Source: an uncultured Oscillospiraceae bacterium
Lineage (GTDB): Bacteria > Bacillota > Clostridia > Oscillospirales > Oscillospiraceae
Assembly (NCBI GenBank): GCA_934589675.1
Contig: CAKTOF010000001.1
Location: 124,001 to 188,000 of the forward strand
Reading direction: 5' to 3'
Length of the DNA stretch: 64,000 bases
This document shows, in pieces, positions 49,647 through 58,013 of the stretch. A model generated the notes under the pieces. That model saw only the letters and a list, made by a program, of their open reading frames with translations, was not told the DNA's origin and ran no database searches. The translations under genes were made by a program, and so were the position numbers. Position 1 is the stretch's first letter. Every line of letters begins with the position of its first letter.

Positions 49647-50384
49647 TCAGTCTTTCTTCTCCGCGGTCGGCGGGGTCATCATATCGCCGAAGAAGGTCTT
49701 CTTCAGGTCGGAGTAGCTGCCGTAGGGCACCGGGGGATCGGGCTGATCGGCCGGGTAGGGCATGTTCGGGCCCATGTACCACGGCGTATCCGTGCACGGG
49801 CCGTCGGTCTTCGGGAACTCGTCGAGGTTTATCGGGCCGGAGAACTCCGTGCACTCCGTCCAGCTCGTGCCGACCGGCGTCTTGAACATCGGGTAGATGC
49901 GCATGCGCCAGATCTTCCAGCCGTCCTCTTCCTTGATGAAGTCCGCGCCGTACTTGCTCCACGCCCAGATGGCCGCCTGGCCGGGCAGGCCGTCGTGGCG
50001 CGGGAACGTCTCGTGGCCGGGCGACCACCAGGCGCCGCGCGCCGTCTTGCCGTCGGCCGCGACCTCGATGACCGGGGTGTCGAGGTGATGGATGAAGTAC
50101 GCGCCCGCGATCTGGGACTCGTCCTCGACATCATTCCGGTCCTTGTGGTGGTCGAGATAGCAGCTCTTCACGCCCTCAAAGCCGTAGTACTTGCCCCACG
50201 GCATCTCGAGGATGTCGTCGTCGCGCTTGGCCCAGAACTCGACGTATTCCTTGTGGCGGAACGCAGCGTGATAATTGACGTAGCAGCTCATGATGTTGGC
50301 GCAGATGGTAACGGCCTCGGCGCGGTCGGCCTGAAGCTGGAGCGCCTCGAGCTTGGCGAGCAGTTCTTCGTTGGTAACGCTCAT
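49647..50384 (-). CDS. SnoaL/NTF2-like protein (B2), keeps the HHLDTPVIEV motif
   Basis: 245 aa from the ATG at 50384, 8 bases after AAGGAGG. It has the same plan as B1: CYVNYHAAFRHKEYVEFWAKRDDDILEMPWGKYYGFEGVKSCYL, HHLDTPVIEVAADGKTARGAWWSPGHET, and WAWSKYGADFIKEEDGWKIWRMRIYPMFKTP. It follows the second transport ATPase by 29 bases and precedes B1 by 40, so it is plainly part of the operon. B1 and B2 resemble A2 more than A1 or A3. A small dehydratase or isomerase role is inference from the fold. Confidence 0.85.
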   Translation of the reverse strand: MSVTNEELLAKLEALQLQADRAEAVTICANIMSCYVNYHAAFRHKEYVEFWAKRDDDILEMPWGKYYGFEGVKSCYLDHHKDRNDVEDESQIAGAYFIHHLDTPVIEVAADGKTARGAWWSPGHETFPRHDGLPGQAAIWAWSKYGADFIKEEDGWKIWRMRIYPMFKTPVGTSWTECTEFSGPINLDEFPKTDGPCTDTPWYMGPNMPYPADQPDPPVPYGSYSDLKKTFFGDMMTPPTAEKKD

Positions 50385-50413
50385 GTTGGTGTCCTCCTTA
50401 AATTGCTGTGGTG

Positions 50414-51379
50414 TCACAGGTTGTTGATCTCGCGGATGTGGTGGCACGCGGCGAGGTGGCCGGGCAGGACCTCCTCGAGCGCGGGCTGCACCTTGCGGCA
50501 CTCGTCCGTTGCATACGGGCAGCGCACGGCGAAGCGGCAGCCGGGCTTCAGATTGACGGGCGAGGAGATCTCGCCCTGCATGATGATGCGCTTTTTGCTG
50601 CGGTTTATGGTCGGCACCGGAATGGCCGAGAGCAGACCCTTCGTGTACGGGTGCAGCGGCTTTTCAAACAGCTCGCGCGACGGGCTCTTCTCCACGACGC
50701 AGCCGACGTACATGACAAGGATGCTGTCGGAGATGTGCTTGACGACGGACAGGTCGTGCGTGATAAAAAGATACGTCAGCCCGCGCTGCTCCTGAAGATC
50801 CTGCAAAAGGTTGAGGATCTGCGCCTGAATGGACACGTCGAGCGCGGAGACCGGCTCGTCGCAGACGATGAACTTCGGGTTTAATGCCAGCGCGCGCGCC
50901 ACGCCGATGCGCTGGCGGCGGCCGCCGTCGAGCTCGTGCGGGTAGGAGTAGGTGAGGTAGCGCGCAAGGCCGACCGTGTCCATCAGCTCGGCCACGCGGT
51001 GGTTTAATTCATCGCGGCTTTTGCACGCGTGGTTGATGCGCAGCGGGTCCGCGATCTGATCCCAGACGCATTTGCGCGGGTCGAGCGAGGAGAACGGATC
51101 CTGGAAGATGATCTGAAGATCGTGAAACAGCTTCCGGCGCTCGCCGCCTTTGGCGTGGGTGATGTCTTTTCCCTCGAAATAGACGTGGCCGTCCGTGGCC
51201 TCGTTCAGACCGATGATGGCGCGGCCGAGCGTCGACTTTCCGCAGCCGGACTCGCCGACGACGCCGAGCGTCTGGCCGGCGCCGAGCGTAAAGCTGACGT
51301 CGTCCACGGCGTGGAGATAGCCGGCCGGCGTCTTGAAATACTTTTTCAGGCGCTCGACCCGAAGCAGCTCGTTACTCAT
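50414..51379 (-). CDS. Opp/Dpp-type ABC transporter ATPase (OppF position)
   Basis: 321 aa. Walker A GESGCGKST, Q-loop IIFQDPFSSLDP, Walker B FIVCDEPVSALD, H-loop FITHDL. The ABC signature is ELDGGRRQR instead of the usual LSGGQ(R/K)QR, with Asp in place of the conserved Ser. The partial ATPase at the right edge shows the same change. A C-terminal Cys-containing segment (GCRFAVRCPYATDECRKV) is typical of the OppD/OppF type. It overlaps the OppD-position gene by 8 bases. Powers import for the complex encoded upstream. Confidence 0.94.
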   Translation of the reverse strand: MSNELLRVERLKKYFKTPAGYLHAVDDVSFTLGAGQTLGVVGESGCGKSTLGRAIIGLNEATDGHVYFEGKDITHAKGGERRKLFHDLQIIFQDPFSSLDPRKCVWDQIADPLRINHACKSRDELNHRVAELMDTVGLARYLTYSYPHELDGGRRQRIGVARALALNPKFIVCDEPVSALDVSIQAQILNLLQDLQEQRGLTYLFITHDLSVVKHISDSILVMYVGCVVEKSPSRELFEKPLHPYTKGLLSAIPVPTINRSKKRIIMQGEISSPVNLKPGCRFAVRCPYATDECRKVQPALEEVLPGHLAACHHIREINNL

Positions 51380-52352
51380 GCTGGGCGGCCTCCTTTCCTT
51401 CTACGCGCAGGCACTGCACAAAGTGACCCGGCTCGACCTCGCAGAGCTTCGGCTCGCGGGCCGCGCAGTCCTCCGTCGCCCACGAGCAGCGCGGGTGGAA
51501 CTTGCAGCCGGAGGGCAGATGGCGCGGGTCGGGCATGAGCCCCTCAATGGGCTGGAGGCGGCGGACCTCTTTGTCCAGACTCGGCAGCGAGTCAAAAAGG
51601 CCCTTTGTGTACGGGTGCTGGGTGTGCTCGAAGATATGCTCGAGCGTGCCGGACTCGACGATCTCGCCGGCGTACATGATGGCGACCTTGTCGCACGTTT
51701 CGGCCACGACGCCGAGGTCGTGCGTGATGAGCAGCATGCTCGTGCCGAACTTCTCCTGCAGCTCCTTGATCATCTCAAGCACCTGCGCCTGAATGGTGAC
51801 GTCGAGCGCGGTCGTCGGCTCGTCGGCCAGCAGCAGGCTCGGCGAGCAGGCCAGCGCGATGGCGATGACGACGCGCTGCTTCATGCCGCCGGAGAACTGG
51901 TGCGGATAGTCGCTGGCGCGGTTCGGGTCGATGCCGACCATGCGGAGCATCTCCTTCGCCTTTTCCATGGCCTCGCGCTTGCCGGAGTCGGAGTGCTGCG
52001 CGATCATTTCGGCGATCTGGTCGCCGACGGTGAAAACGGGGTTCAGGGCCGTCATCGGATCCTGGAAGATCATCGAGATCTTGCCGCCGCGCATCTCGCG
52101 CAGCTGCTCCTCCGTCATTTTCATGACGTCCGTACCCTCGAAGAAGATCTCGCCGCTGAGCACCTTGCCGGGCGGGTTCGGGACGAGGCGCAATATGCCG
52201 AGCGCCGTTGTCGTCTTGCCCGCGCCCGTCTCGCCGACGAGGCCGAGCGTCTCGCCCTTCTCGATGGAGAGATTGATGCCGTTGACCGCGTGGACGTCGC
52301 CGCTTTTCGTCTGGTAGCGGATCGTCAGATTTTTGATTTCAAGCTCTTTCAT
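51372..52352 (-). CDS. Opp/Dpp-type ABC transporter ATPase (OppD position)
   Basis: 326 aa. Walker A GETGAGKTT, Q-loop MIFQDPMTALNP, a normal signature FSGGMKQR, Walker B LLLADEPTTALD and H-loop LITHDLGVVAE. The C-terminal tail GCKFHPRCSWATEDCAAREPKLC has the four Cys typical of oligopeptide-transport ATPases. It pairs with the neighbouring ATPase to form a heterodimer with one canonical and one altered signature. Starts 13 bases after the OppC-position stop. Confidence 0.95.
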   Translation of the reverse strand: MKELEIKNLTIRYQTKSGDVHAVNGINLSIEKGETLGLVGETGAGKTTTALGILRLVPNPPGKVLSGEIFFEGTDVMKMTEEQLREMRGGKISMIFQDPMTALNPVFTVGDQIAEMIAQHSDSGKREAMEKAKEMLRMVGIDPNRASDYPHQFSGGMKQRVVIAIALACSPSLLLADEPTTALDVTIQAQVLEMIKELQEKFGTSMLLITHDLGVVAETCDKVAIMYAGEIVESGTLEHIFEHTQHPYTKGLFDSLPSLDKEVRRLQPIEGLMPDPRHLPSGCKFHPRCSWATEDCAAREPKLCEVEPGHFVQCLRVEGKEAAQHE

Positions 52353-52365
52353 TTCGGTCCGCTCC

Positions 52366-53271
52366 TTAATCCTTCAGCTTCGGGTCCATCGCGTCGCGCA
52401 GGCCGTCGCCGAACATATTGAAGCCGAACATCGTCAGCATGATGGCAAGGCCGGGGAACGTGATCAGAGGATAGAACTTGCGGATGAACTCGCGGCCGGC
52501 GTTGAGCATGGAGCCCCACTCCGGCGTGGGCGGCTGAACGCCGAGACCGATGAATGAAAGGCCGGAGATCATCATGATATTGCCGCCGAGGCGCAGCGTG
52601 CACTCGACGATGAGCGGCGCGAGGCAGTTCGGGATGACGTGCGTGAGGATGATGCGCAGGTGGCGCGAGCCGCTTGCGCGTGCCGCCTCGATAAACTCCT
52701 CGCCGCGGATGGACAGCGCCGTCGCGCGCATCATGCGCGAGCCGCCCGCGATGCCGCCGACGGCGACGGCCACGGCCGTCTGCCACACGCCCGAGCCGAG
52801 CATGGCCGAGACGCAGATGGCCAGCAGCGTGCCCGGAATGGCCATCATCATGTCCATCAGGCGCATGATGATGATGTCGACCTTGCCGCCGAAGTAGCCG
52901 GAGACGGCGCCGATGAGCGAGCCGATGAGCGACGAGATGGCCACGGCCATGAACGACACGAGCAGCGAGATGCGCCCGCCGTAAATGATGCGCGAGAGGA
53001 TGTCGCGGCCGTAGTTGTCCGTGCCAAGCGGGTGGGAAAGGCTCGGATAGGCGAAGCGGTTGGACGGATCCTGCATGTTGATGTCGTACGGCGCGATCCA
53101 GCTTGCGAAAATGGCGCACAGGACGAGCACGACGACGATGACCATGCCGGCCATGGCCAGCTTGTTCGGCTTGAGGCGGTTCCAGATCTCAACGAGCTGG
53201 CTGCGCTTTTTGATGACCTCGTCCGCCGAGCCGGCGGTCGGGTTCACAGTCGGTTTTGTCTTGGCCTTCAT
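52366..53271 (-). CDS. Opp/Dpp-type ABC permease (OppC position)
   Basis: 301 aa with an N-terminal cytosolic tail, a first helix at about 42-62 (MAGMVIVVVLVLCAIFASWIAP) and the five-helix permease core. The EAA loop is EAARASGSRHLRIILTHVIPN, which docks the ATPases. DPSNRFAYPSLSHPLGTDNYGRDILSR is a family hallmark. Its ATG overlaps the stop of the OppB-position gene (ATGA). Confidence 0.95.
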   Translation of the reverse strand: MKAKTKPTVNPTAGSADEVIKKRSQLVEIWNRLKPNKLAMAGMVIVVVLVLCAIFASWIAPYDINMQDPSNRFAYPSLSHPLGTDNYGRDILSRIIYGGRISLLVSFMAVAISSLIGSLIGAVSGYFGGKVDIIIMRLMDMMMAIPGTLLAICVSAMLGSGVWQTAVAVAVGGIAGGSRMMRATALSIRGEEFIEAARASGSRHLRIILTHVIPNCLAPLIVECTLRLGGNIMMISGLSFIGLGVQPPTPEWGSMLNAGREFIRKFYPLITFPGLAIMLTMFGFNMFGDGLRDAMDPKLKD

Positions 53272-54254
53272 GCGGCGGCAGCCTCCTTTTTCTCAGGCTC
53301 GTCCTTCTTTTTGCGCTTGGCGCCGGCGGAGAACTGCGCCTTGATGCGGGGATCGACCGCGGCGTAGCACAGGTCGACCACGAGGTTCATGCAGCTGACG
53401 ACGACGGCGATGACGAGCGTCAGTCCCATGATCATGGGATAGTCGCGGTTGTTGATGCCCGTGACCATCAGCGAGCCCATGCCAGGGATGTTGAAGATGC
53501 TCTCGGTGATGACCGAGCCGCCGACGATCATGGACAGCTGGCCGCCGATCATGGTGATGACCGGGATGAGCGCGTTGCGCAGCGCATGCTTGAAGATAAC
53601 GACGCGCTCGCGCAGGCCCTTGGCGCGGGCCGTGCGGATGTAGTCCTGACGGATGACCTCCAGCAGCGTCGAGCGCATCATGCGCGTCGTACCGGCGATG
53701 CTCATCATGCCGTTGCTGATGACCGGCAGGATATAGTGCTTCCAGCTTGTTAAGCCGCTGGCCGGCAGAATGTTCAGCTTGATGGAAAAGACGATAATGC
53801 CCATGAGTGCCAACCAGAAGCCCGGCACCGAGGCCAGAAAGACGGCGAACATCGACACGGTGACGTCCAGCGGCGAATTCTGCTTGACGGCGGCGATGAT
53901 GCCGAACGGAATGCCGAGCAGCGCCGTCATAAAGACGCTGATCAGGCCGATGCGGACGGAGACCCAGACGCGCTCGGAGATCTGCTCGGTCACGGCGCGG
54001 TTGGTCATATAGGACGTGCCGAGGTCGAGCCGCGTCACAACGCCCCAGATATAGCTGCCAAGCTGGACGATATACGGCCGGTCGAGGCCCATGTCGTGCT
54101 TGACTTCGTCGTAGTATTCCTGCGTGTAGTTATCCGGCATCTGCATGAGCACGGGGTCGCCCGGCATCATGTAGCTGAGTGAAAAGACGATGACCATAAC
54201 GCCGAGCAGAACCGGGATCATCTGCAAAATGCGGATCAGGGTGTACTTGAGCAT
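53268..54254 (-). CDS. Opp/Dpp-type ABC permease (OppB position)
   Basis: 328 aa with six predicted helices. The family opening (LKYTLIRILQMIPVLLGVMVIVFSLSYMMPGDP) and the EAA loop (RTARAKGLRERVVIFKHALRNALIPVITMIGG) are intact. The C-terminus ends in an odd Lys/Glu/Ala tail (KRKKKDEPEKKEAAAA). Translation is coupled to the OppC-position gene. It sits 84 bp after the binding-lipoprotein gene, with a stable hairpin in the gap. Confidence 0.95.
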   Translation of the reverse strand: MLKYTLIRILQMIPVLLGVMVIVFSLSYMMPGDPVLMQMPDNYTQEYYDEVKHDMGLDRPYIVQLGSYIWGVVTRLDLGTSYMTNRAVTEQISERVWVSVRIGLISVFMTALLGIPFGIIAAVKQNSPLDVTVSMFAVFLASVPGFWLALMGIIVFSIKLNILPASGLTSWKHYILPVISNGMMSIAGTTRMMRSTLLEVIRQDYIRTARAKGLRERVVIFKHALRNALIPVITMIGGQLSMIVGGSVITESIFNIPGMGSLMVTGINNRDYPMIMGLTLVIAVVVSCMNLVVDLCYAAVDPRIKAQFSAGAKRKKKDEPEKKEAAAA

Positions 54255-54280
54255 GGAAAGACCTTCCCTTTCACGGAATC

Positions 54281-54318
54281 CCTCCCGCCGCCCGGCGCGC
54301 AGGCCGGGCGGCGGGAGG
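54281..54318 (-). other. Perfect 16-bp GC hairpin between lipoprotein and permease genes
   Basis: cctcccgccgcccggc and its complement pair around a 6-base loop. It has no T-run, and the permease genes lie downstream, so it should not fully terminate. It probably protects the 3' end of a shorter lipoprotein mRNA and gives more lipoprotein than permease. Confidence 0.65.
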
Positions 54319-54338
54319 AGCGGGATGTGACTCGGACT

Positions 54339-56015
54339 TTAGCCGGCGACGGCGACGTAGCGCAGCGACGGCGACATGGTGACAGGAATGTCGCAGAAGC
54401 TGATGCGGGTGTTGTAGGCATAGGCGGTGTACCACTCGGCGATCGGGACGAGGGAGTAGTGGTTGTAGAAGTAATCCTGAACGTCGGAGTAGATCTGGGC
54501 GCGCTCTTCTTCATCGACGGTCATGCGGCCCTTCTCGATCAGGTCGACGATCTCGGGGTCGGTCTGCGCGGAGCTCGGGTAGGCGAAGTTGCCGCGGTAG
54601 AACGTGTAGACGTCGGCGGCCTCGTTTGTGACGGTCGGCATGGCCGCGCCGTTGATCATGAGGTCGGTCTTGCCCTGCATGAGGTAGTCGGCGATGTAGG
54701 TCGCGTTGTCGTACGACTCGATGTTGACCGTGATGCCGATCTGCTGCATATAGTACTGGAACGACTCGGCAAGGGACGTGGACGAGGCCTGGTTGTTCGT
54801 GACGAACGTCAGCGTCGGGTTCTCCACGCCGGACTCCTCGACGAGCTTCTTGGCCTCCTCGGGGTTGTACTCGTAGGAGTGGCCGTCGACATAGTACGGG
54901 TTCGCGGAGTTGAGCGTCGAGGTAGCCGGCTGGCCGAGGACGCCGTAGACGATGTCGCCGATGGCGTCGGAGTCGGTGCCGATGCAGATGGCCTTGCGGA
55001 TGTTCTCGTTCTGGAGCAGCTCGCACTGCGGGCTGAGGACGATGACGGCGACGGCCTTGGAGCTGACGGTCACATAGGTGCCGAGCGAAGGATCGGCGCT
55101 GATCTCGGTGCAGTCGTCGGCGGTCAGGCCGATGGCGACGTCGATGACGCCGTTCATGTAGTCGGCCATCATCGTGGTGTTGTCGGAATAGGAGTAGGCG
55201 GTGATGTTCTTGACGGTGGCAGAGCCATTCGCCTCGTCCTGCATCCACCAGTCATCGCGCTTTTCAAAGCTCATGGAGATGCCGATGGTGTTGTCCGTGC
55301 AGGTGTACGGGCCGGAGCCGCAGGCGGAGTCGATGGAATACCAGTCCGGATTCTCGCCGAGGCCCTCGACGAAGTCCTGATTCATAATATAGATGTTCAG
55401 AGCGGACTGCCACGGGCCGTAGGACGTGTTGTACTGGACGTAGAGCGTCAGGCCGTCGTCGGAGATCGTGCACGCGTCGAGGTCGATGACCGCGAAGTTC
55501 GTGCCGCCGCGCGGGGACTGGGCGACGCGGTTCATGGAGTAGAGAACGTCCTCCATCGTCATGGGATCGCCGTTGGAGAAGACGATGTTGTCCTTGAGCG
55601 TCAGGACGAGCTGGTTTTCGACCTCATCCGACCAGTGCCAGTCGGTGAGGATGTCGGAGTACCAGCGGCCGTCGGAGCCTATGCTGAACAGCTGGTCGTA
55701 CACAAGCGCGGTCGCGACAGCGGCAAGCTCGGAGCTGAACAGGCCGGAGACGTCGAAGTGGCCGAGGAAGCCCGGCGTGTTCGCGCCGACGGAGATGGAC
55801 GCCTCGGTGTCGGCGTTCGCGCCGGACTCTTCGATGGTCGCGTCCGCGTCGCGGTTGCCGCCGGACGTGATCTCGTCGTTGACGCTGCCCTTGTCGGTGT
55901 CATCCGCGCCGGCGTTCGTGCCGGCGCCGGTGTCGGCGTTGCCGCCGCACGCGGCGAGCGCGAAGACCATCACAAGCGCGAGCATCAGGCAGACAATGCG
56001 TTTGAATGTGCTCAT
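54339..56015 (-). CDS. Opp/Dpp-type solute-binding lipoprotein (SBP family 5) of a complete importer
   Basis: 558 aa, signal peptide with lipobox ALAAC (lipid Cys23), then an Asn/Asp/Ala-rich linker to about residue 70. The body is homologous to the two orphan lipoproteins (SVGANTPGFLGHFDVSGLFSSE; ACGSGPYTCTDNTIGISMSFE; IAEWYTAYAYNTRISF). It is the first gene of the operon and has a ribosome site AGGAGG 6-9 bases upstream. The operon gives a full importer plus two SnoaL-like proteins; the ligand is not known, and a hydrophobic metabolite is as likely as a peptide. Confidence 0.94.
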   Translation of the reverse strand: MSTFKRIVCLMLALVMVFALAACGGNADTGAGTNAGADDTDKGSVNDEITSGGNRDADATIEESGANADTEASISVGANTPGFLGHFDVSGLFSSELAAVATALVYDQLFSIGSDGRWYSDILTDWHWSDEVENQLVLTLKDNIVFSNGDPMTMEDVLYSMNRVAQSPRGGTNFAVIDLDACTISDDGLTLYVQYNTSYGPWQSALNIYIMNQDFVEGLGENPDWYSIDSACGSGPYTCTDNTIGISMSFEKRDDWWMQDEANGSATVKNITAYSYSDNTTMMADYMNGVIDVAIGLTADDCTEISADPSLGTYVTVSSKAVAVIVLSPQCELLQNENIRKAICIGTDSDAIGDIVYGVLGQPATSTLNSANPYYVDGHSYEYNPEEAKKLVEESGVENPTLTFVTNNQASSTSLAESFQYYMQQIGITVNIESYDNATYIADYLMQGKTDLMINGAAMPTVTNEAADVYTFYRGNFAYPSSAQTDPEIVDLIEKGRMTVDEEERAQIYSDVQDYFYNHYSLVPIAEWYTAYAYNTRISFCDIPVTMSPSLRYVAVAG

Positions 56016-56069
56016 TTTTCATTTCCTCCTAATGATTCCGGACGCAGCCTGGCGTCCTTCGATGGGCTG

Positions 56070-56099
56070 ACTATACCGTGCTTCGCCTTCCAAATGCAA
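56070..56099 (-). promoter_or_regulatory. Promoter of the Opp-SnoaL operon
   Basis: On the minus strand: TTGCAT, an 18-base spacer and TATAGT, about 55 bases before the lipoprotein start. Confidence 0.6.
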
Positions 56100-56175
56100 C
56101 GGTGCGAAACTGCGCCCTGTGTCAGATCCTGTCCTGCGCCCGCCCGCGCGCGCCGCGGCGCGGCGGTGTACGATT

Positions 56176-56206
56176 TGTGAAAACAGTCCAGTGCGACTGT
56201 GAAAAC
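56176..56206. promoter_or_regulatory. Direct repeats, candidate AraC-type binding sites
   Basis: Two copies of tgtgaaaac with starts 22 bp apart, about 115-145 bases upstream of the expected start of the Opp-type operon and beside a divergent AraC-family gene. Confidence 0.45.
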
Positions 56207-56358
56207 CCGCACTTTCCCCATCCAAAAGGCTCGCAATTCACACTTTTCGGCAGTGCGCAGGCGCAAAACGGCGCGAAATTGTGCGCTTCTTCGGTTCAAA
56301 ATGCACAGTCCGGCCGCACTGCCCGCCATGGCGCGCGGTGCGGCCGAAAAAGTTCCGA

Positions 56359-56387
56359 TTGCGCATTTTCACTAATTGTATTAGAAT
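56359..56387 (+). promoter_or_regulatory. Promoter of the AraC-type gene
   Basis: TTGCGC, a 17-base spacer and TAGAAT, with the start point near 56394. Confidence 0.55.
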
Positions 56388-56405
56388 TATCCCAGCACAT
56401 TGCCG

Positions 56406-56432
56406 AAAAAAGCGCGCCGTTTTCCGGCGCGC
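56406..56432 (-). terminator. Minus-strand terminator hairpin in the AraC-type gene leader
   Basis: gcgcgccg / cggcgcgc stem with a run of six A to its left, which reads as T on the minus strand. Like the hairpin at 4341 it lies between a plus-strand promoter and its start codon, facing backwards. Confidence 0.55.
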
Positions 56433-56450
56433 CGGAAGGAGACACGGAAA

Positions 56451-58013
56451 TTGCAGTCATTTTTGCGGCACAGAGCGCTCACGTTTTTCACAGTGCTTGC
56501 CGCTGCATTCGGCCTCGGCGCGGCGCTCATCGCCTGTGCGCAGCCGCTGTCGACCGGGCAGAGCCTTCTCATCGCGCTGGCCGTCGCGGCCGTGCTGGCG
56601 TTTGCTGCCGTCACGCTGCTCCGGCACCTCTATTTCGGATTTCACTCGTCCATCCTGCTCCTGCCCGAGGAGCTGGCCGACGAGCTTACGCCGCTCTCGC
56701 CCATCGGGCAGACGCGCATCCTCGCCGAGCGCTACGCCAAGGAGCATACGGAGCTGCGCTGCCTTGCAAACGAGCGCTTTCTCAGCCGCCTGCTCGACGA
56801 CAACTCCCACACGCACGCCATCGAGAACATCGACGAGCGCCTGCGCGCGATCCTGTGCAAGCAGTTCGGCTACCGCTACAGCACGTTCTGCCTCGTGAGC
56901 ATCCGCGTGGAGGACTATGACGCGTACCTGCTGAAAAACTGCAACGGCCACCTGCTCATGGACAATTTCCGCCGCATCTACGAGGCCGAGGAGCACGCGT
57001 TCACCGCGCGCCTTTCGCAAAAGCACATTGCCTACAGCGTCGAGGTGCGCCAGAGCTGCGTCATCCTCGTCAATCTGGCCGGCAGCACGCCGGACACGCC
57101 GCACGGCGAGCTCGAGGCCATGATCGACCACATCTGCGACGACTGCCGCTCCGTCGCCGCGCGCTTTGCCGAGACGTTCAACATTTCGCCCGAGGTCGTC
57201 GTCTCCGCGCCGTTTCAGGACCCGCGCGAGATCCACACGATCTTTGAGTGGATGCAGACGGCCAAGGAATACTCCGACTTTCTCTACGGCGCGCGCGACG
57301 TGCTCGGCCCGCGCGAGTTTGACGCCATACGCGCCGTGCCCGGCCCGCTCTCGCCGGCCATGGAGCGCGCGTATTACAGCGCGATCTTGTCCGAGGACTT
57401 CTCCCGCGCCGAGCAGGCGCTGCTTGATCTGACGCAGTACGCAACAGAGAGCTTTTTCTACCGCGTGCCGCAGCTCAAGGCGCTCGTCATCTCGCTGCTC
57501 CACGCGGCCGAGGACGTCGCCACGAGCAACACGCGCTCGCCGGAAAACGTCGGCGCCACCGAGTGGGAGGAGCATGTGCGCTCGTGCGAGACGATCGAGG
57601 CGCTGTGCGCGGCCATCCATGAATTTTTCGCCTTCCTGACGAGCCACGCCGGGCTTCGCCTGCACGAGAGCGCGTCCACCGCCGGGAAGATTGTCGCGTT
57701 CCTCGACGCAAACTACACCGACCCGACGCTCTCGGTCACGATGCTGGCCGATTCGCTCTCGCTGAGCCCCTCGTACATCTCGCGCATCTTCAAAAAAGAG
57801 ACGGGGCAGAGCGTGCCGGACTACATCCACGGCAAGCGCCTGCAAAAGGCGAAGGAGCTGCTTGCGCGCACGGAGCTGCCCATCGGCGACGTCGCCGAGC
57901 AGGTCGGCTACTCGACGGCGTGGACGATGAACCGTGTGTTCAAGCGCGCCGTGCAGATGACGCCGGGCGCGTACCGTCAGTTCGTCCGCAGCAATCAGGA
58001 GGCCGCCCGATGA
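56451..58013 (+). CDS. Membrane-anchored AraC-family regulator
   Basis: 520 aa from the TTG at 56451, which follows AAGGAG by 9 bases; there is no better ATG. Two hydrophobic helices (about 8-29 and 37-58) come first, then a soluble sensor region of 300-odd residues and a C-terminal AraC domain with both helix-turn-helix motifs (LSVTMLADSLSLSPSYISRIFKKETGQSVPDYIHGKR and PIGDVAEQVGYSTAWTMNRVFKRAVQMTPGAYR). The arrangement resembles the two-helix plus AraC regulators of Firmicutes that sense outside ligands. It is divergent from the Opp-type operon and probably controls it. It overlaps the 5'-nucleotidase-like gene by ATGA. Confidence 0.9.
   Translation: MQSFLRHRALTFFTVLAAAFGLGAALIACAQPLSTGQSLLIALAVAAVLAFAAVTLLRHLYFGFHSSILLLPEELADELTPLSPIGQTRILAERYAKEHTELRCLANERFLSRLLDDNSHTHAIENIDERLRAILCKQFGYRYSTFCLVSIRVEDYDAYLLKNCNGHLLMDNFRRIYEAEEHAFTARLSQKHIAYSVEVRQSCVILVNLAGSTPDTPHGELEAMIDHICDDCRSVAARFAETFNISPEVVVSAPFQDPREIHTIFEWMQTAKEYSDFLYGARDVLGPREFDAIRAVPGPLSPAMERAYYSAILSEDFSRAEQALLDLTQYATESFFYRVPQLKALVISLLHAAEDVATSNTRSPENVGATEWEEHVRSCETIEALCAAIHEFFAFLTSHAGLRLHESASTAGKIVAFLDANYTDPTLSVTMLADSLSLSPSYISRIFKKETGQSVPDYIHGKRLQKAKELLARTELPIGDVAEQVGYSTAWTMNRVFKRAVQMTPGAYRQFVRSNQEAAR

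Larger units (their letters stand above)
56016..56450. other. 435-bp divergent regulatory region
   Basis: It holds the promoter of the Opp-type operon (56070-56099), two direct repeats tgtgaaaac at 56176-56184 and 56198-56206, the promoter of the AraC-type gene (56359-56387) and a hairpin at 56406-56432. The direct repeats are 22 bp apart, two helical turns, as AraC-family dimers prefer. No small gene is apparent in it. Confidence 0.5.
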
